Assembly (NCBI RefSeq): GCF_021590045.1
Contig: NZ_CP062221.1
Span: 62,001-126,000 of the forward strand
Reading direction: 5' to 3'
Source: Cellulomonas palmilytica
GTDB taxonomy: Bacteria; Actinomycetota; Actinomycetes; Actinomycetales; Cellulomonadaceae
Length of the DNA: 64,000 bases
Positions within the stretch are counted from its first letter, which is position 1. The number at the start of each line of letters is the position of its first letter. Positions 16,145 through 23,378 of this stretch are shown one piece after another. The position numbers and the translations under genes are program-made. The notes below the pieces were generated by a model, which worked only from the letters and a program-made list of their open reading frames with translations, was not told the DNA's origin and searched no databases.

Positions 16145-16681
16145 TCAGGAGAGCGTCATCGCCAGCGCCGACCTGGTGAACGCGTCGGGGTCGTCGGGGC
16201 GGACGCCGACGGCCGCGAGCTGGCCCAGCCCGACGACGGAGGCGAGCGCGACGAGCGAGCGGCGGCGGGCCTCGTCGGGGTCGTGGCCGAGCTCGACGAG
16301 CAGGTCGGCGAGGTAGTCGACGCGCCGCTGCGACACACGCGCCACCACGTCGCCGACCCCCTCGACGGCGGCCTCGACGTAGAGCCGCGCGGACTCACGG
16401 CGCAGGCGGGCGACCGCGGCGAACAGCGCCTCGAGGCGCGCGCGGGCATCGCCGCCGGTCTGCGCGAGCGCGATCACGGCGTCGGTGTGCTCGTCCTCCC
16501 ACCGCGCGACGACGGCGGCGACGAGCTCGGCGCGGTCGGCGAAGTGCCAGTAGAAGGAGCCCTTGGTCGCGCCGAGCGAGCGCGCGAGCGGCTCGACGCG
16601 CACGGCGGCGAGGCCGTCGCGCCGGAACGTGTCGTAGGCCGCGTCGAGCCACGCCTGCTTCGTCGTCGAGGCCTTGACCAT
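16145..16681 (-). CDS. TetR family regulator
   Basis: 178 aa. The N-terminal helix-turn-helix is VEPLARSLGATKGSFYWHFADRAELVAAVV, followed by a short ligand-binding domain. It is divergent from the DUF2867 gene, and two near-perfect palindromes lie in the 77-bp gap, directly against its start codon. It therefore probably represses both itself and the DUF2867 gene. The ligand is unknown. Confidence 0.9.
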   Translation of the reverse strand: MVKASTTKQAWLDAAYDTFRRDGLAAVRVEPLARSLGATKGSFYWHFADRAELVAAVVARWEDEHTDAVIALAQTGGDARARLEALFAAVARLRRESARLYVEAAVEGVGDVVARVSQRRVDYLADLLVELGHDPDEARRRSLVALASVVGLGQLAAVGVRPDDPDAFTRSALAMTLS

Positions 16682-16684
16682 GAT

Positions 16685-16730
16685 CCGTACGCTACCGTAC
16701 GGTCATGTTCCGTACGGCACCGTACGGAAC
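16685..16730. promoter_or_regulatory. Twin TetR operators (CCGTACGG palindromes)
   Basis: Site 1 is CCGTACG-N4-CGTACGG (16685-16702), starting 4 nt upstream of the TetR start. Site 2 is GTTCCGTACGG-CA-CCGTACGGAAC (16707-16730), a perfect 11-bp inverted repeat. Four CCGTACGG-like half sites in 46 bp between divergent genes are the typical layout for a TetR repressor with its target. Confidence 0.8.
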
Positions 16731-16758
16731 GGCTGCCACGAGGTGAGGGGGCACCACG

Positions 16759-17253
16759 ATGGGCACGGCGATGGGCACCACGACGGGCACGACGACGCGC
16801 ACGCGCTGGTCGCTCGCGATGCGCGACTTCCCGCCCGACTACGCGGACACGACGATCGTCCGCCTGCCCGACGGCGCCACGACGGACCCGCGCACCTGGG
16901 CCACGACGACGTTCTCGCCGCGCACCATGCCGCGCTGGGTGCTCGCCGCGCTCGGGCTGCGCCAGCTCCTCGTCCCGCTGATCGGGGTCCGGCCCGCACC
17001 GCGGGCCACGTTCGCGGTCGACGAGGTGGTCGCCGACGAGCACGGGGGCGAGGCGCTCGTCGTCGCCGACGACCGGCACCTCGACTTCCGGTGCGGCGTC
17101 GCGGTCGACGCGCGGGCGGGCCTCGTCGCGGTCACGACGAACGTGCGCGTCCACAACCGGCGCGGCCGGCTCTACTTCCTGCCCGTGCGCGCGCTGCACC
17201 CGCACGTCGTGCGCAGCATGCTCACGCGCGCCGCGCGCGTCCTGGCGCCCTGA
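16759..17253 (+). CDS. DUF2867 family protein, probable target of the divergent TetR
   Basis: 164 aa. After a short repeat-rich N-terminus (MGTAMGTTTGTTT) the body DFPPDYADTTIVRLPD...PRWVLAALGLRQLLVPLIG matches DUF2867, a family with a lipocalin/START-like fold of unknown function. Start ATG 16759 has GAGGGGG about 8 nt upstream; a later in-frame ATG (MRDFPPDY) is possible. The CCGTACGG operators upstream suggest induction by a small molecule. Confidence 0.8.
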   Translation: MGTAMGTTTGTTTRTRWSLAMRDFPPDYADTTIVRLPDGATTDPRTWATTTFSPRTMPRWVLAALGLRQLLVPLIGVRPAPRATFAVDEVVADEHGGEALVVADDRHLDFRCGVAVDARAGLVAVTTNVRVHNRRGRLYFLPVRALHPHVVRSMLTRAARVLAP

Positions 17254-17263
17254 CCCCGGCTGC

Positions 17264-18685
17264 TCAGTCCAGCGCGGGGCCGCACGCGGCCGCGGCGGTC
17301 GCGGCCAGGTGGTCCAGGCCGTGCACCGCGAGCAGCGGACGCGTGTCGTCGACGACCGCCCAGCAGCCGTCCTCGATCGCGTACCGCGAGCGCGGCCCGT
17401 CCGTGACGTAGGCGTGCAGCGCGGCGACGAGCCGGTCGACCGCCTCGCTCGGCGTCCCGACACCCACCGACGCGCGGATCGCGCCGTTGCTCGCCCCCAG
17501 GCGCGTGAGCAGCGGGTGCGCGCAGAACCGACCGTCGCGCACACCGATGCCGTGCTCCGCGGCGAGGTACGCCGCGACGAGGCCTGGGTCGTGGCCCTCG
17601 ACGGTGAACGTCACGACGCCCACCGGCTCGGCCGAGTCCGGCCAGATGCTCGCGACCCGCACGCCCGGCACCTGCTCGAGACCCGCGACGAGCCGCGAGC
17701 GCAGCGCCTGCTCGTGCGCGACGAGCGCGCCGTCGGGCAGCGCCGCGAGCGCGTCGCACGCCTGGGCGAGCGCGATCGCGCCGATGACGTTGGGCGACCC
17801 GGCCTCGTGGCGCGCCGGGGCCGGCTGCCACACCGTCCGATCGGTCCGCACGTCGCGCACCGCACCTCCCCCTGCGAGGTACGGCGTGCCCGTGTCGAGC
17901 CAGTCGCGGCGGCCGACGAGCGCGCCCGCGCCGAACGGCGCGTAGATCTTGTGGCCGGAGAACACGACGTAGTCGGCGCCCGAGCGCGCGAGCGAGAAGC
18001 CGCGGTGCGGGACCAGCTGGGCCCCGTCGACCGCGACGCGCGCCCCCGCGGCGTGCGCGATCTCGACGACCTGCTCGACGGGCAGCGCCTCGCCCGTGAC
18101 GTTGGACGCCCCCGAGACCGTGACCAGCGCGTACGGCCGCGCGGCGAGCTCGGTGCGCAGCGACTCGAGCGTCGCCGCGACCGTCTCGGCGATCGGCAGG
18201 ATCGTCGTGCGACGGCCCTGCGGGTCGGACGAGCGCAGCCACGGCAGCAGGTTCGCGTGGTGCTCGAGGTCGAGCACCAGGACGCGCTCGCCGGCGGGCA
18301 CGACGCCCGCGAGCAGGTTGAGCGAGTCGGTGGTGTTGCGCGTGATGATCGCGACGTCGTCCTCGCGCGCGTCGACGAACCGCGCGATCGTCTGCCGCGC
18401 GGACTCGTACAGCGCGGTCGACACCTGCGAGAGGTACCCCGCGCCGCGGTGCACCGACGCGTACAGCGGCAGCACCTCCGCGACCCGGTCGGCCACGGCC
18501 TGCAGCGCCGGGGCGCTCGCCGCGTAGTCGAGGTTCGCGTAGACGCGCTGCGTGCCGTCGACGAGCGGCACCGTGGTGCTGGCGCCGACCACCGGCAGCA
18601 GGGGCTCCACGGCGCCCGCCGGGGTCGTCGTCGGGGTCGTCGCACCCGTCGTCGGACAGGACGTCGTCTCGGCCAGAGCGGTCAC
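17264..18685 (-). CDS. Class V aminotransferase-fold PLP enzyme (cysteine desulfurase-like)
   Basis: 473 aa from GTG 18685, which has GGAGG 7 nt upstream. The PLP fold is complete: SGASNVTGEALP, the Asp/Gln pair in VAVDGAQLVPHRG, the Schiff-base Lys in YVVFSGHKIYAPFGAGAL, and RHEAGSPNVIGAIAL. It resembles CsdA/isopenicillin-N-epimerase relatives rather than the housekeeping IscS/SufS, and no Fe-S assembly genes are adjacent. A SAM-IV riboswitch in its leader ties it to sulfur amino-acid metabolism. Cys desulfuration or a lyase reaction is likely, but the substrate cannot be assigned. The N-terminal 50 residues are poorly conserved and acidic/Thr-rich. Confidence 0.85.
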   Translation of the reverse strand: MTALAETTSCPTTGATTPTTTPAGAVEPLLPVVGASTTVPLVDGTQRVYANLDYAASAPALQAVADRVAEVLPLYASVHRGAGYLSQVSTALYESARQTIARFVDAREDDVAIITRNTTDSLNLLAGVVPAGERVLVLDLEHHANLLPWLRSSDPQGRRTTILPIAETVAATLESLRTELAARPYALVTVSGASNVTGEALPVEQVVEIAHAAGARVAVDGAQLVPHRGFSLARSGADYVVFSGHKIYAPFGAGALVGRRDWLDTGTPYLAGGGAVRDVRTDRTVWQPAPARHEAGSPNVIGAIALAQACDALAALPDGALVAHEQALRSRLVAGLEQVPGVRVASIWPDSAEPVGVVTFTVEGHDPGLVAAYLAAEHGIGVRDGRFCAHPLLTRLGASNGAIRASVGVGTPSEAVDRLVAALHAYVTDGPRSRYAIEDGCWAVVDDTRPLLAVHGLDHLAATAAAACGPALD

Positions 18686-18760
18686 GGGGGTACCTCCGTG
18701 GGTCCGGGGACTCCGGGGTCGGGCGTCCCGCGCTTGCCGTCACCGGTCGGTGCACGGCCT

Positions 18761-18838
18761 GGTCGTCACCCGGGGCACCCCACCGCGGAGGAGGGTTGCC
18801 GGCCAGCGAGCCGGGGCTTCGCGCTGGCACTCATGACC
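18761..18838 (-). ncRNA. SAM-IV riboswitch
   Basis: The minus strand reads GGTCATGAGTGCCAGCGC, then GCCCCGGCTCGCTGGC, CGGCAACCCTCC, and GGGGTGCCCCGGGTGACGACC. This is a very close match to the SAM-IV pattern, including the pseudoknot-forming and closing-stem segments. It ends about 75 nt before the GTG of the class V aminotransferase. A consensus -35 TTGACA lies on the minus strand at 18877-18872. High SAM should lower expression. Confidence 0.92.
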
Positions 18839-18960
18839 TGACCGAAAGGGTGACGAGCCGGACGAGCGGCTGTCAACGCAGACGCGCGTCCGTCTCGTCA
18901 CACGGGACGGTGTGTCCACGAGGTGGATACCTGCGGCGGACCGGCGTTAGTCTCCTCGCA

Positions 18961-19053
18961 CCATCCAGAGCGGCCGAGAGATCTGGCTCGACGACGCCGC
19001 AGCAACCCGCAGGCCCCGCGCCTGGCCGAGGGTGCTACCGCCAGGACCGATGG
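18961..19053 (+). ncRNA. SAM-I (S-box) riboswitch
   Basis: The element opens with CCATC, then AGAGCGGCCGAGAGATCTGG (the AGAGnGGnnGAGGGAnnGG region), GCAGCAACC (GGCAACC region) and GGTGCTACCGCCAG (GGTGCnAAnnCC), and closes with GATGG as P1. P1's 3' strand runs into the Shine-Dalgarno GGAGGAG (19052-19058) of the rhodanese gene. A possible -10, TAGTCT, is at 18948-18953. It controls the rhodanese-metZ operon. Confidence 0.88.
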
Positions 19054-19062
19054 AGGAGCGAC

Positions 19063-19482
19063 ATGGCCGAACCCTACGCAGGCGACCTCACCCCGCAGGA
19101 GGCCTGGGACCTCGTGACGTCCGACGAGCGCGCGCTGCTCGTCGACGTGCGCACCGAGGCCGAGTGGCAGCAGATCGGCGTCCCGGACGCCGCCGACGCC
19201 GACGACCGCGCCGCGTTCGTCCAGTGGCTGACCCCCGCCGGGCCCAACCCCACGTTCCTCGACGAGCTCGCGGCCACCGGGCTGCAGCCCGGCGACGGCC
19301 GGCCCGTGGTGTTCCTGTGCCGCTCGGGCGTCCGCTCCGTGGCCGCCGCACAGGCCGCGACCGCTGCCGGCTACGGCCCCGCCTACAACGTGCTGCGCGG
19401 GTTCGAGGGCGACGTCGGACCCGACGGGCAGCGCGGCCACTGGGGCTGGCGCGCCGAGGGTCTGCCCTGGCGGCAGGCGTGA
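19063..19482 (+). CDS. Rhodanese-like sulfurtransferase
   Basis: 139 aa, a single rhodanese domain. The active-site loop is FLCRSGVRS, with Cys carrying the persulfide, and DVRTEAEW is the N-terminal rhodanese signature. ATG 19063 follows GGAGGAG, which overlaps the S-box P1 stem. It overlaps metZ by 4 nt, so sulfide or persulfide handling and homocysteine formation are co-translated. A plausible role is supplying sulfide/persulfide to MetZ; this is inference from the operon. Confidence 0.9.
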   Translation: MAEPYAGDLTPQEAWDLVTSDERALLVDVRTEAEWQQIGVPDAADADDRAAFVQWLTPAGPNPTFLDELAATGLQPGDGRPVVFLCRSGVRSVAAAQAATAAGYGPAYNVLRGFEGDVGPDGQRGHWGWRAEGLPWRQA

Positions 19483-20732
19483 GCGCGCACGTCCCGGGCC
19501 CCGGCGACTGGGACTCCCGGCGCGTCGAGCGCTCGACGCTGCGCCCCGACACGCTCGCGGTGCGCGGCGGTCAGGTCCGCTCGCAGTTCGGCGAGTTCGG
19601 CGAGGCCCTGTTCCTCACCCAGGGCTTCACGTACGACTCCGCGGGCCAGGCCGAGGCCGCGTTCGCGGGCGAGGTCGACCGGTTCCTGTACTCGCGCTAC
19701 AACAACCCGACCGTCTCGACGTTCGAGGAGCGCCTGCGGCTGCTCGACGGGGCCGAGGCCTGCTACGCCACGGCCACCGGCATGAGCGCGGTGTTCACGG
19801 CGCTCGCCGCGCTCGTCGGGTCCGGGTCGCGCATCGTCGCGGCGCGCGCGCTGTTCGGGTCGAGCGTCGTGATCTTCGACGAGATCCTCGCCCGGTGGGG
19901 CGTGCGCACCGACTACGTCGACGGCCACGTGCTCTCCCAGTGGGAGGAGGCGCTCGCGACCCCGGCCGACGTCGTGTTCTTCGAGACGCCGTCCAACCCG
20001 ATGCAGGACCTCGTCGACATCGAGGCCGTCTCGCGCCTCGCGCACGCCGCCGGCGCGGTCGTCGTCGTCGACAACGTATTCGCGACGCCCGTGTTCTCCC
20101 GACCGCTCGACCTGGGCGCGGACGTGGTCGTGTACTCCGCGACCAAGCACATCGACGGGCAGGGCCGTGTGCTCGGCGGCGCGATCCTCGGCTCGTCGGA
20201 CTTCGTCAACGGACCCGTCCAGACGCTCGTCCGCAACACCGGGCCGTCGCTGTCGCCGTTCAACGCGTGGGTGCTGCTCAAGGGCCTCGAGACGCTGTCG
20301 ATCCGCGTGCGGCACCAGGCCGCGTCCGCGCTCACGCTCGCGCGCTGGCTCGAGTCCCACCCGGCGGTCGAGTCCGTGCGCTACCCGTTCCTCGAGTCGC
20401 ACCCGCAGCACGACCTCGCGCTGCGGCAGCAGACCGGCGGCGGGACGGTCGTGACGTTCACGCTCCGCACGCCCGACGGCGCGACGCCCGAGCTCGCGAA
20501 GAAGACGACGTTCGGCGTGCTCGACGCGCTGCGCATCATCGACATCTCCAACAACCTGGGCGACGCGAAGTCGATCGTCACGCACCCCGCCACGACGACG
20601 CACCGCAAGCTCGGCCCCGAGGGTCGCGCGAAGGTCGGCATCGGCGAGGCCACGGTCCGCTTCTCGGTCGGCCTGGAGGACGTCGACGACCTGCGCGAGG
20701 ACCTGGACCAGGCCCTCGCCACCCTCCGCTGA
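19479..20732 (+). CDS. metZ: O-succinylhomoserine sulfhydrylase MetZ
   Basis: 417 aa from GTG 19479 overlapping the rhodanese stop (GTGA). A Cys/Met-metabolism PLP enzyme: YSRYNNPT near residue 67, TGMSAVFTAL, the PLP Lys in VYSATKHIDGQGRVLGG, and the C-terminal ATTTHRKLGPEGRA region. It forms homocysteine directly from an activated homoserine and sulfide. MetZ and MetY differ in acyl donor and loop length; the roughly 400-residue size and motif set favour MetZ. Expression should follow the S-box. Confidence 0.92.
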   Translation: MSAHVPGPGDWDSRRVERSTLRPDTLAVRGGQVRSQFGEFGEALFLTQGFTYDSAGQAEAAFAGEVDRFLYSRYNNPTVSTFEERLRLLDGAEACYATATGMSAVFTALAALVGSGSRIVAARALFGSSVVIFDEILARWGVRTDYVDGHVLSQWEEALATPADVVFFETPSNPMQDLVDIEAVSRLAHAAGAVVVVDNVFATPVFSRPLDLGADVVVYSATKHIDGQGRVLGGAILGSSDFVNGPVQTLVRNTGPSLSPFNAWVLLKGLETLSIRVRHQAASALTLARWLESHPAVESVRYPFLESHPQHDLALRQQTGGGTVVTFTLRTPDGATPELAKKTTFGVLDALRIIDISNNLGDAKSIVTHPATTTHRKLGPEGRAKVGIGEATVRFSVGLEDVDDLREDLDQALATLR

Positions 20733-20772
20733 CCGCCCCGCGCCCCGCGCCCCGCGCCCCGCACCACCCGAC

Positions 20773-20970
20773 GACCCCGGGGTTGCTCCGGCTCAGACCG
20801 TCCGAAGCCGGAGCAACGACGGGGTCGCCGTGCGTCTTGTCGGCCGACCCCGTGGTTGCTCCGGCTCTGACGAGCGATACCAAGAGCAACGACGGGGTCG
20901 TCGGGACCCACTGTCGACCCCGGGGTTGCTCCGGGTCTGGCCGGTCGGAGCCGGAGGAAGGGCGGGGTCG
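20773..20970. repeat. Cluster of three palindromic TTGCTCCGGC repeats
   Basis: Copies at 20773-20827, 20845-20900 and 20916-20970 fill the gap between metZ and the convergent LLM-like gene. The first is well matched. The second has a damaged right arm (ACCAAGAGCAAC), and the third shows GGGTCT and GGAGGAAGG changes. Same family as at 1451 and 13939. Confidence 0.9.
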
Positions 20971-21534
20971 TCAGGGGTGGGCGGGGAGGGTGCGGGCCAG
21001 CGTGCGGGCGATCGTCGGCGCGTGGCGACGGGAGCGGCCGACGAGCACGAGCTCGACGCGGTCGACGCCCGTGCGGCGGGCGAGCTCGGCGGCCTCGTCG
21101 ACGACCGTGCCCGGCGCAGCGACGAGCATCGTCGCGTCCGCCTGCCACGCGAGGTGGCTGAACGCCGCGGAGTAGGCCAGGTGGCCGCGTCGACGAGCCG
21201 CGTCGTCCTCGTCGTCGGCGACGACGGTCTCGACCTCGAGCACGACCGTGACGTCGTCGCGCGAGCGGCCGACGGCCGCGACCTCGTCGTCGAGCATCGC
21301 GACGAGCGCGCGGACCGACGCGTGCGTCGGCAGGCCGGCGCCGTGGCGGACCCGGATGACGTCCGCGCGGGCGGCTGCGAGCGCGAGGGTCGTGGGGACG
21401 AGCGTCGCATCGTCGATGACGAACTCGGTGACGTGCCGCGGGGCGGGTGCCGCGAGCGCGACGGTCGCGGCGGAGGACGTGAGGTCGGGGGACGTGACGG
21501 AGGGGGTGCGCACGTGCGCGAGGGGCTGAGCCAC
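20971..21534 (-). CDS. Small protein resembling the C-terminal half of an LLM flavin monooxygenase
   Basis: 187 aa from GTG 21534 (GAGG upstream; start uncertain). LAAARADVIRVR parallels LAARHADVVRL in the LLM enzyme at the left end of the window. The later DVTVVLEVETVV, a helical segment and TGVDRVELVLVG follow the order of the C-terminal part of LLM oxidoreductases. The N-terminal flavin-binding half is missing, so catalysis is doubtful. A Cys-Cys leader peptide upstream suggests control by cysteine supply. It may be a regulatory or partner subunit, or a decayed gene kept under sulfur control. Confidence 0.6.
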   Translation of the reverse strand: MAQPLAHVRTPSVTSPDLTSSAATVALAAPAPRHVTEFVIDDATLVPTTLALAAARADVIRVRHGAGLPTHASVRALVAMLDDEVAAVGRSRDDVTVVLEVETVVADDEDDAARRRGHLAYSAAFSHLAWQADATMLVAAPGTVVDEAAELARRTGVDRVELVLVGRSRRHAPTIARTLARTLPAHP

Positions 21535-21607
21535 GGGAGGAGGTCCTCGGGTCGGACGGGGATGCGCGACGAGGGCCGTCGGGCCGCGGGCGCGCGCGAG
21601 CGTCAGC

Positions 21608-21655
21608 TCAGCGACAACACACCCGGACCGAGAACATGGCGGACAGGCTAACCAT
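21608..21655 (-). CDS. Cys-Cys leader peptide, 15 aa
   Basis: MVSLSAMFSVRVCCR followed by TGA, 73 nt upstream of the LLM-like gene on the same strand. The two Cys codons (both TGT) sit immediately before the last codon, as in cysteine-responsive attenuator uORFs of actinobacteria. The Shine-Dalgarno is weak. The spacer to the next gene contains GAGGACCTCCTC, which can fold over the next gene's ribosome site. Confidence 0.5.
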   Translation of the reverse strand: MVSLSAMFSVRVCCR

Positions 21656-21894
21656 GGCCCGCTCGTCGTGACCACCCCATGTCCACGATCCGTCGCGTAC
21701 TTCACCCGTGAAGGGAACTTCGCCGGCAACCGCCCGCAAGTTTCGGCCTCATACCCGGAATCGTTTAGCGGATGGACCGAAAGGGAAACCCCGGTCGAAG
21801 GTCCGAAGTGTTCAGCCCGCGTTCACCGTGCGTCCGCCGGTCGGTCTCCAGCCCGCGCGGGCGCGAACGCTACTTCCGGGGGGCAAGCGTTTCC

Positions 21895-22512
21895 ATGACT
21901 CAGCTCGTGCTCATCGCCGTCGACCTGCTGGCCGTGTCCGCCCTCGCCGGCGTCTACTTCCACCGGCACCGTCGCCGTGACCTCGTCGCCGCGTTCGTCG
22001 GCCTCAACGTGGGCGTGCTGGCCGTGGCGTCCTCGATGAACGACGGCGGGATCGGCGCGGGCGTCGGGCTCGGGCTGTTCGGCGTGCTGTCGATCATCCG
22101 CCTGCGCTCCGCGGAGATCGACCAGAGCGAGGTGGCCTACTACTTCGCGGCGCTCGCGCTCGGCATCCTCGGCGCGCTGCGGCTCGACCCGTGGTGGCAG
22201 GCGCCCGCGCTCATGGCGCTGATCCTCACGGCCGTCGTCGTCGGGGACCACCCGCGCCTGCTGCGCCGCTACGCACGCCAGGAGCTCGTGCTCGACGGCG
22301 CGATCGCCGACCGCGTCGCGCTCGTCGGGCGGCTCGAGCAGCTGCTCGGCGCGCGCGTGCACGCCGTGTCCGTGCAGCGCCTCGACCTCGTCAACGACAC
22401 CACCTGGGTCGACGTGCGGTACGAGACACCGGCCTCGCCGCGGCGCCGCGCGGCCGCACCCCGCCGCGAACCGGCGCACGCCGGCATCGCGCCGTGGGAG
22501 GTCTCCGGGTGA
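21895..22512 (+). CDS. DUF4956 family membrane protein
   Basis: 205 aa with about four N-terminal membrane helices and a cytoplasmic C-terminal domain. VGLGLFGVLSIIRLRSAEIDQSEVAYYFAALALG is typical of DUF4956. The family is regularly encoded next to VTC-domain and CotH genes, as here; it overlaps the VTC gene by 4 bp. Start ATG 21895 with GGGGGG about 10 nt upstream. The leader (21690-21894) is less GC-rich than its surroundings and contains CTTCACCCGTGAAG, a small hairpin; no known riboswitch was recognised there. Confidence 0.85.
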   Translation: MTQLVLIAVDLLAVSALAGVYFHRHRRRDLVAAFVGLNVGVLAVASSMNDGGIGAGVGLGLFGVLSIIRLRSAEIDQSEVAYYFAALALGILGALRLDPWWQAPALMALILTAVVVGDHPRLLRRYARQELVLDGAIADRVALVGRLEQLLGARVHAVSVQRLDLVNDTTWVDVRYETPASPRRRAAAPRREPAHAGIAPWEVSG

Positions 22513-23312
22513 CGGCGACGGTCGACGACCTGCTGCGGCGGCTCGCCCCGGTCAGCCTCGAGGAGCTGATCGCGGCCGCCGAGCTCCAGACGCGCGTCGA
22601 CCGCAAGTACCTGCTCCCCGTCGGTCAGGTCGACCCCCTCGTCGTGCACCTGGCCGACACGGCGCAGGTGCTCGAGATCGGCACCACGCGGCTGTTCGAC
22701 TACGAGTCGGTGTACTTCGACACGCCCGACCTGCTGGCGTACCGGCTCGCGGCCACCCGACGCCGCCGCCGGTTCAAGGTCCGCACGCGCAGCTACCTCG
22801 ACTCGGCGCAGTGCTGGCTGGAGGTCAAGACGCGCGGCCCGCGCGGCGCGACGGTCAAGGACCGGCTGCCCTACGAGCTGCGGGACCGCCTCTCGGTCGC
22901 GCCCGGCCGCTGGTACGTCTCGACGGTGCTCGACCGCACGGGCGTGCTCGCGGGCAGCGGGCGGGACCTCGACGACCTCGTGCTGCGGCCCGTGCTGGTC
23001 ACGCGCTACCTGCGCACGACGCTCCTGCTGCCCGGCACGGCGAGCCGCGTGACCATCGACACCGGCCTGCGCTGGGACGACGGCACGCGCAGCGCCGTGC
23101 TGGACGGGCTCGCGGTGGTCGAGACGAAGACCGGGTCGACCGCGTCCGCCGCGGACCGTGCGCTGTGGTCGCTCGGGCACCGGCCGGTGCGTGTCTCGAA
23201 GTACGCGACCGGCCTCGCGGCGCTGCGTCCCGAGCTGCCCTCGCACCGCTGGCGGCGCACGCTGCACCGCCTCGCACCCCACCTCGAGCCGGCCCCCGAC
23301 GCGCGCGAGTGA
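22509..23312 (+). CDS. VTC-domain polyphosphate polymerase-like protein
   Basis: 267 aa from GTG 22509 overlapping the DUF4956 stop. A triphosphate-tunnel fold is suggested by the N-terminal TRVDRKYLLPV, the beta strands VYFDTPDLLAYRL and RRRRFKVRTRSYLDS, and WLEVKTRG with alternating basic residues facing the tunnel. In yeast the VTC domain makes polyphosphate from ATP. The bacterial genes of this class are linked to CotH and DUF4956, and their product is not established. No signal peptide, so it acts in the cytoplasm beside the DUF4956 membrane protein. Confidence 0.88.
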   Translation: MTATVDDLLRRLAPVSLEELIAAAELQTRVDRKYLLPVGQVDPLVVHLADTAQVLEIGTTRLFDYESVYFDTPDLLAYRLAATRRRRRFKVRTRSYLDSAQCWLEVKTRGPRGATVKDRLPYELRDRLSVAPGRWYVSTVLDRTGVLAGSGRDLDDLVLRPVLVTRYLRTTLLLPGTASRVTIDTGLRWDDGTRSAVLDGLAVVETKTGSTASAADRALWSLGHRPVRVSKYATGLAALRPELPSHRWRRTLHRLAPHLEPAPDARE

Positions 23313-23378
23313 GCCCCACGGGCGCCTGCCGGCCGCCCGCCACGGACGCAGCCCGCGTCCCTGACGAAGGAGAGTCCC

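Noticed and set aside
21690..21894. Possible riboswitch upstream of the DUF4956-VTC-CotH operon
   Set aside because: The stretch is less GC-rich and has a small hairpin, but I could not match it to a known class or draw a conserved multi-stem fold by eye.
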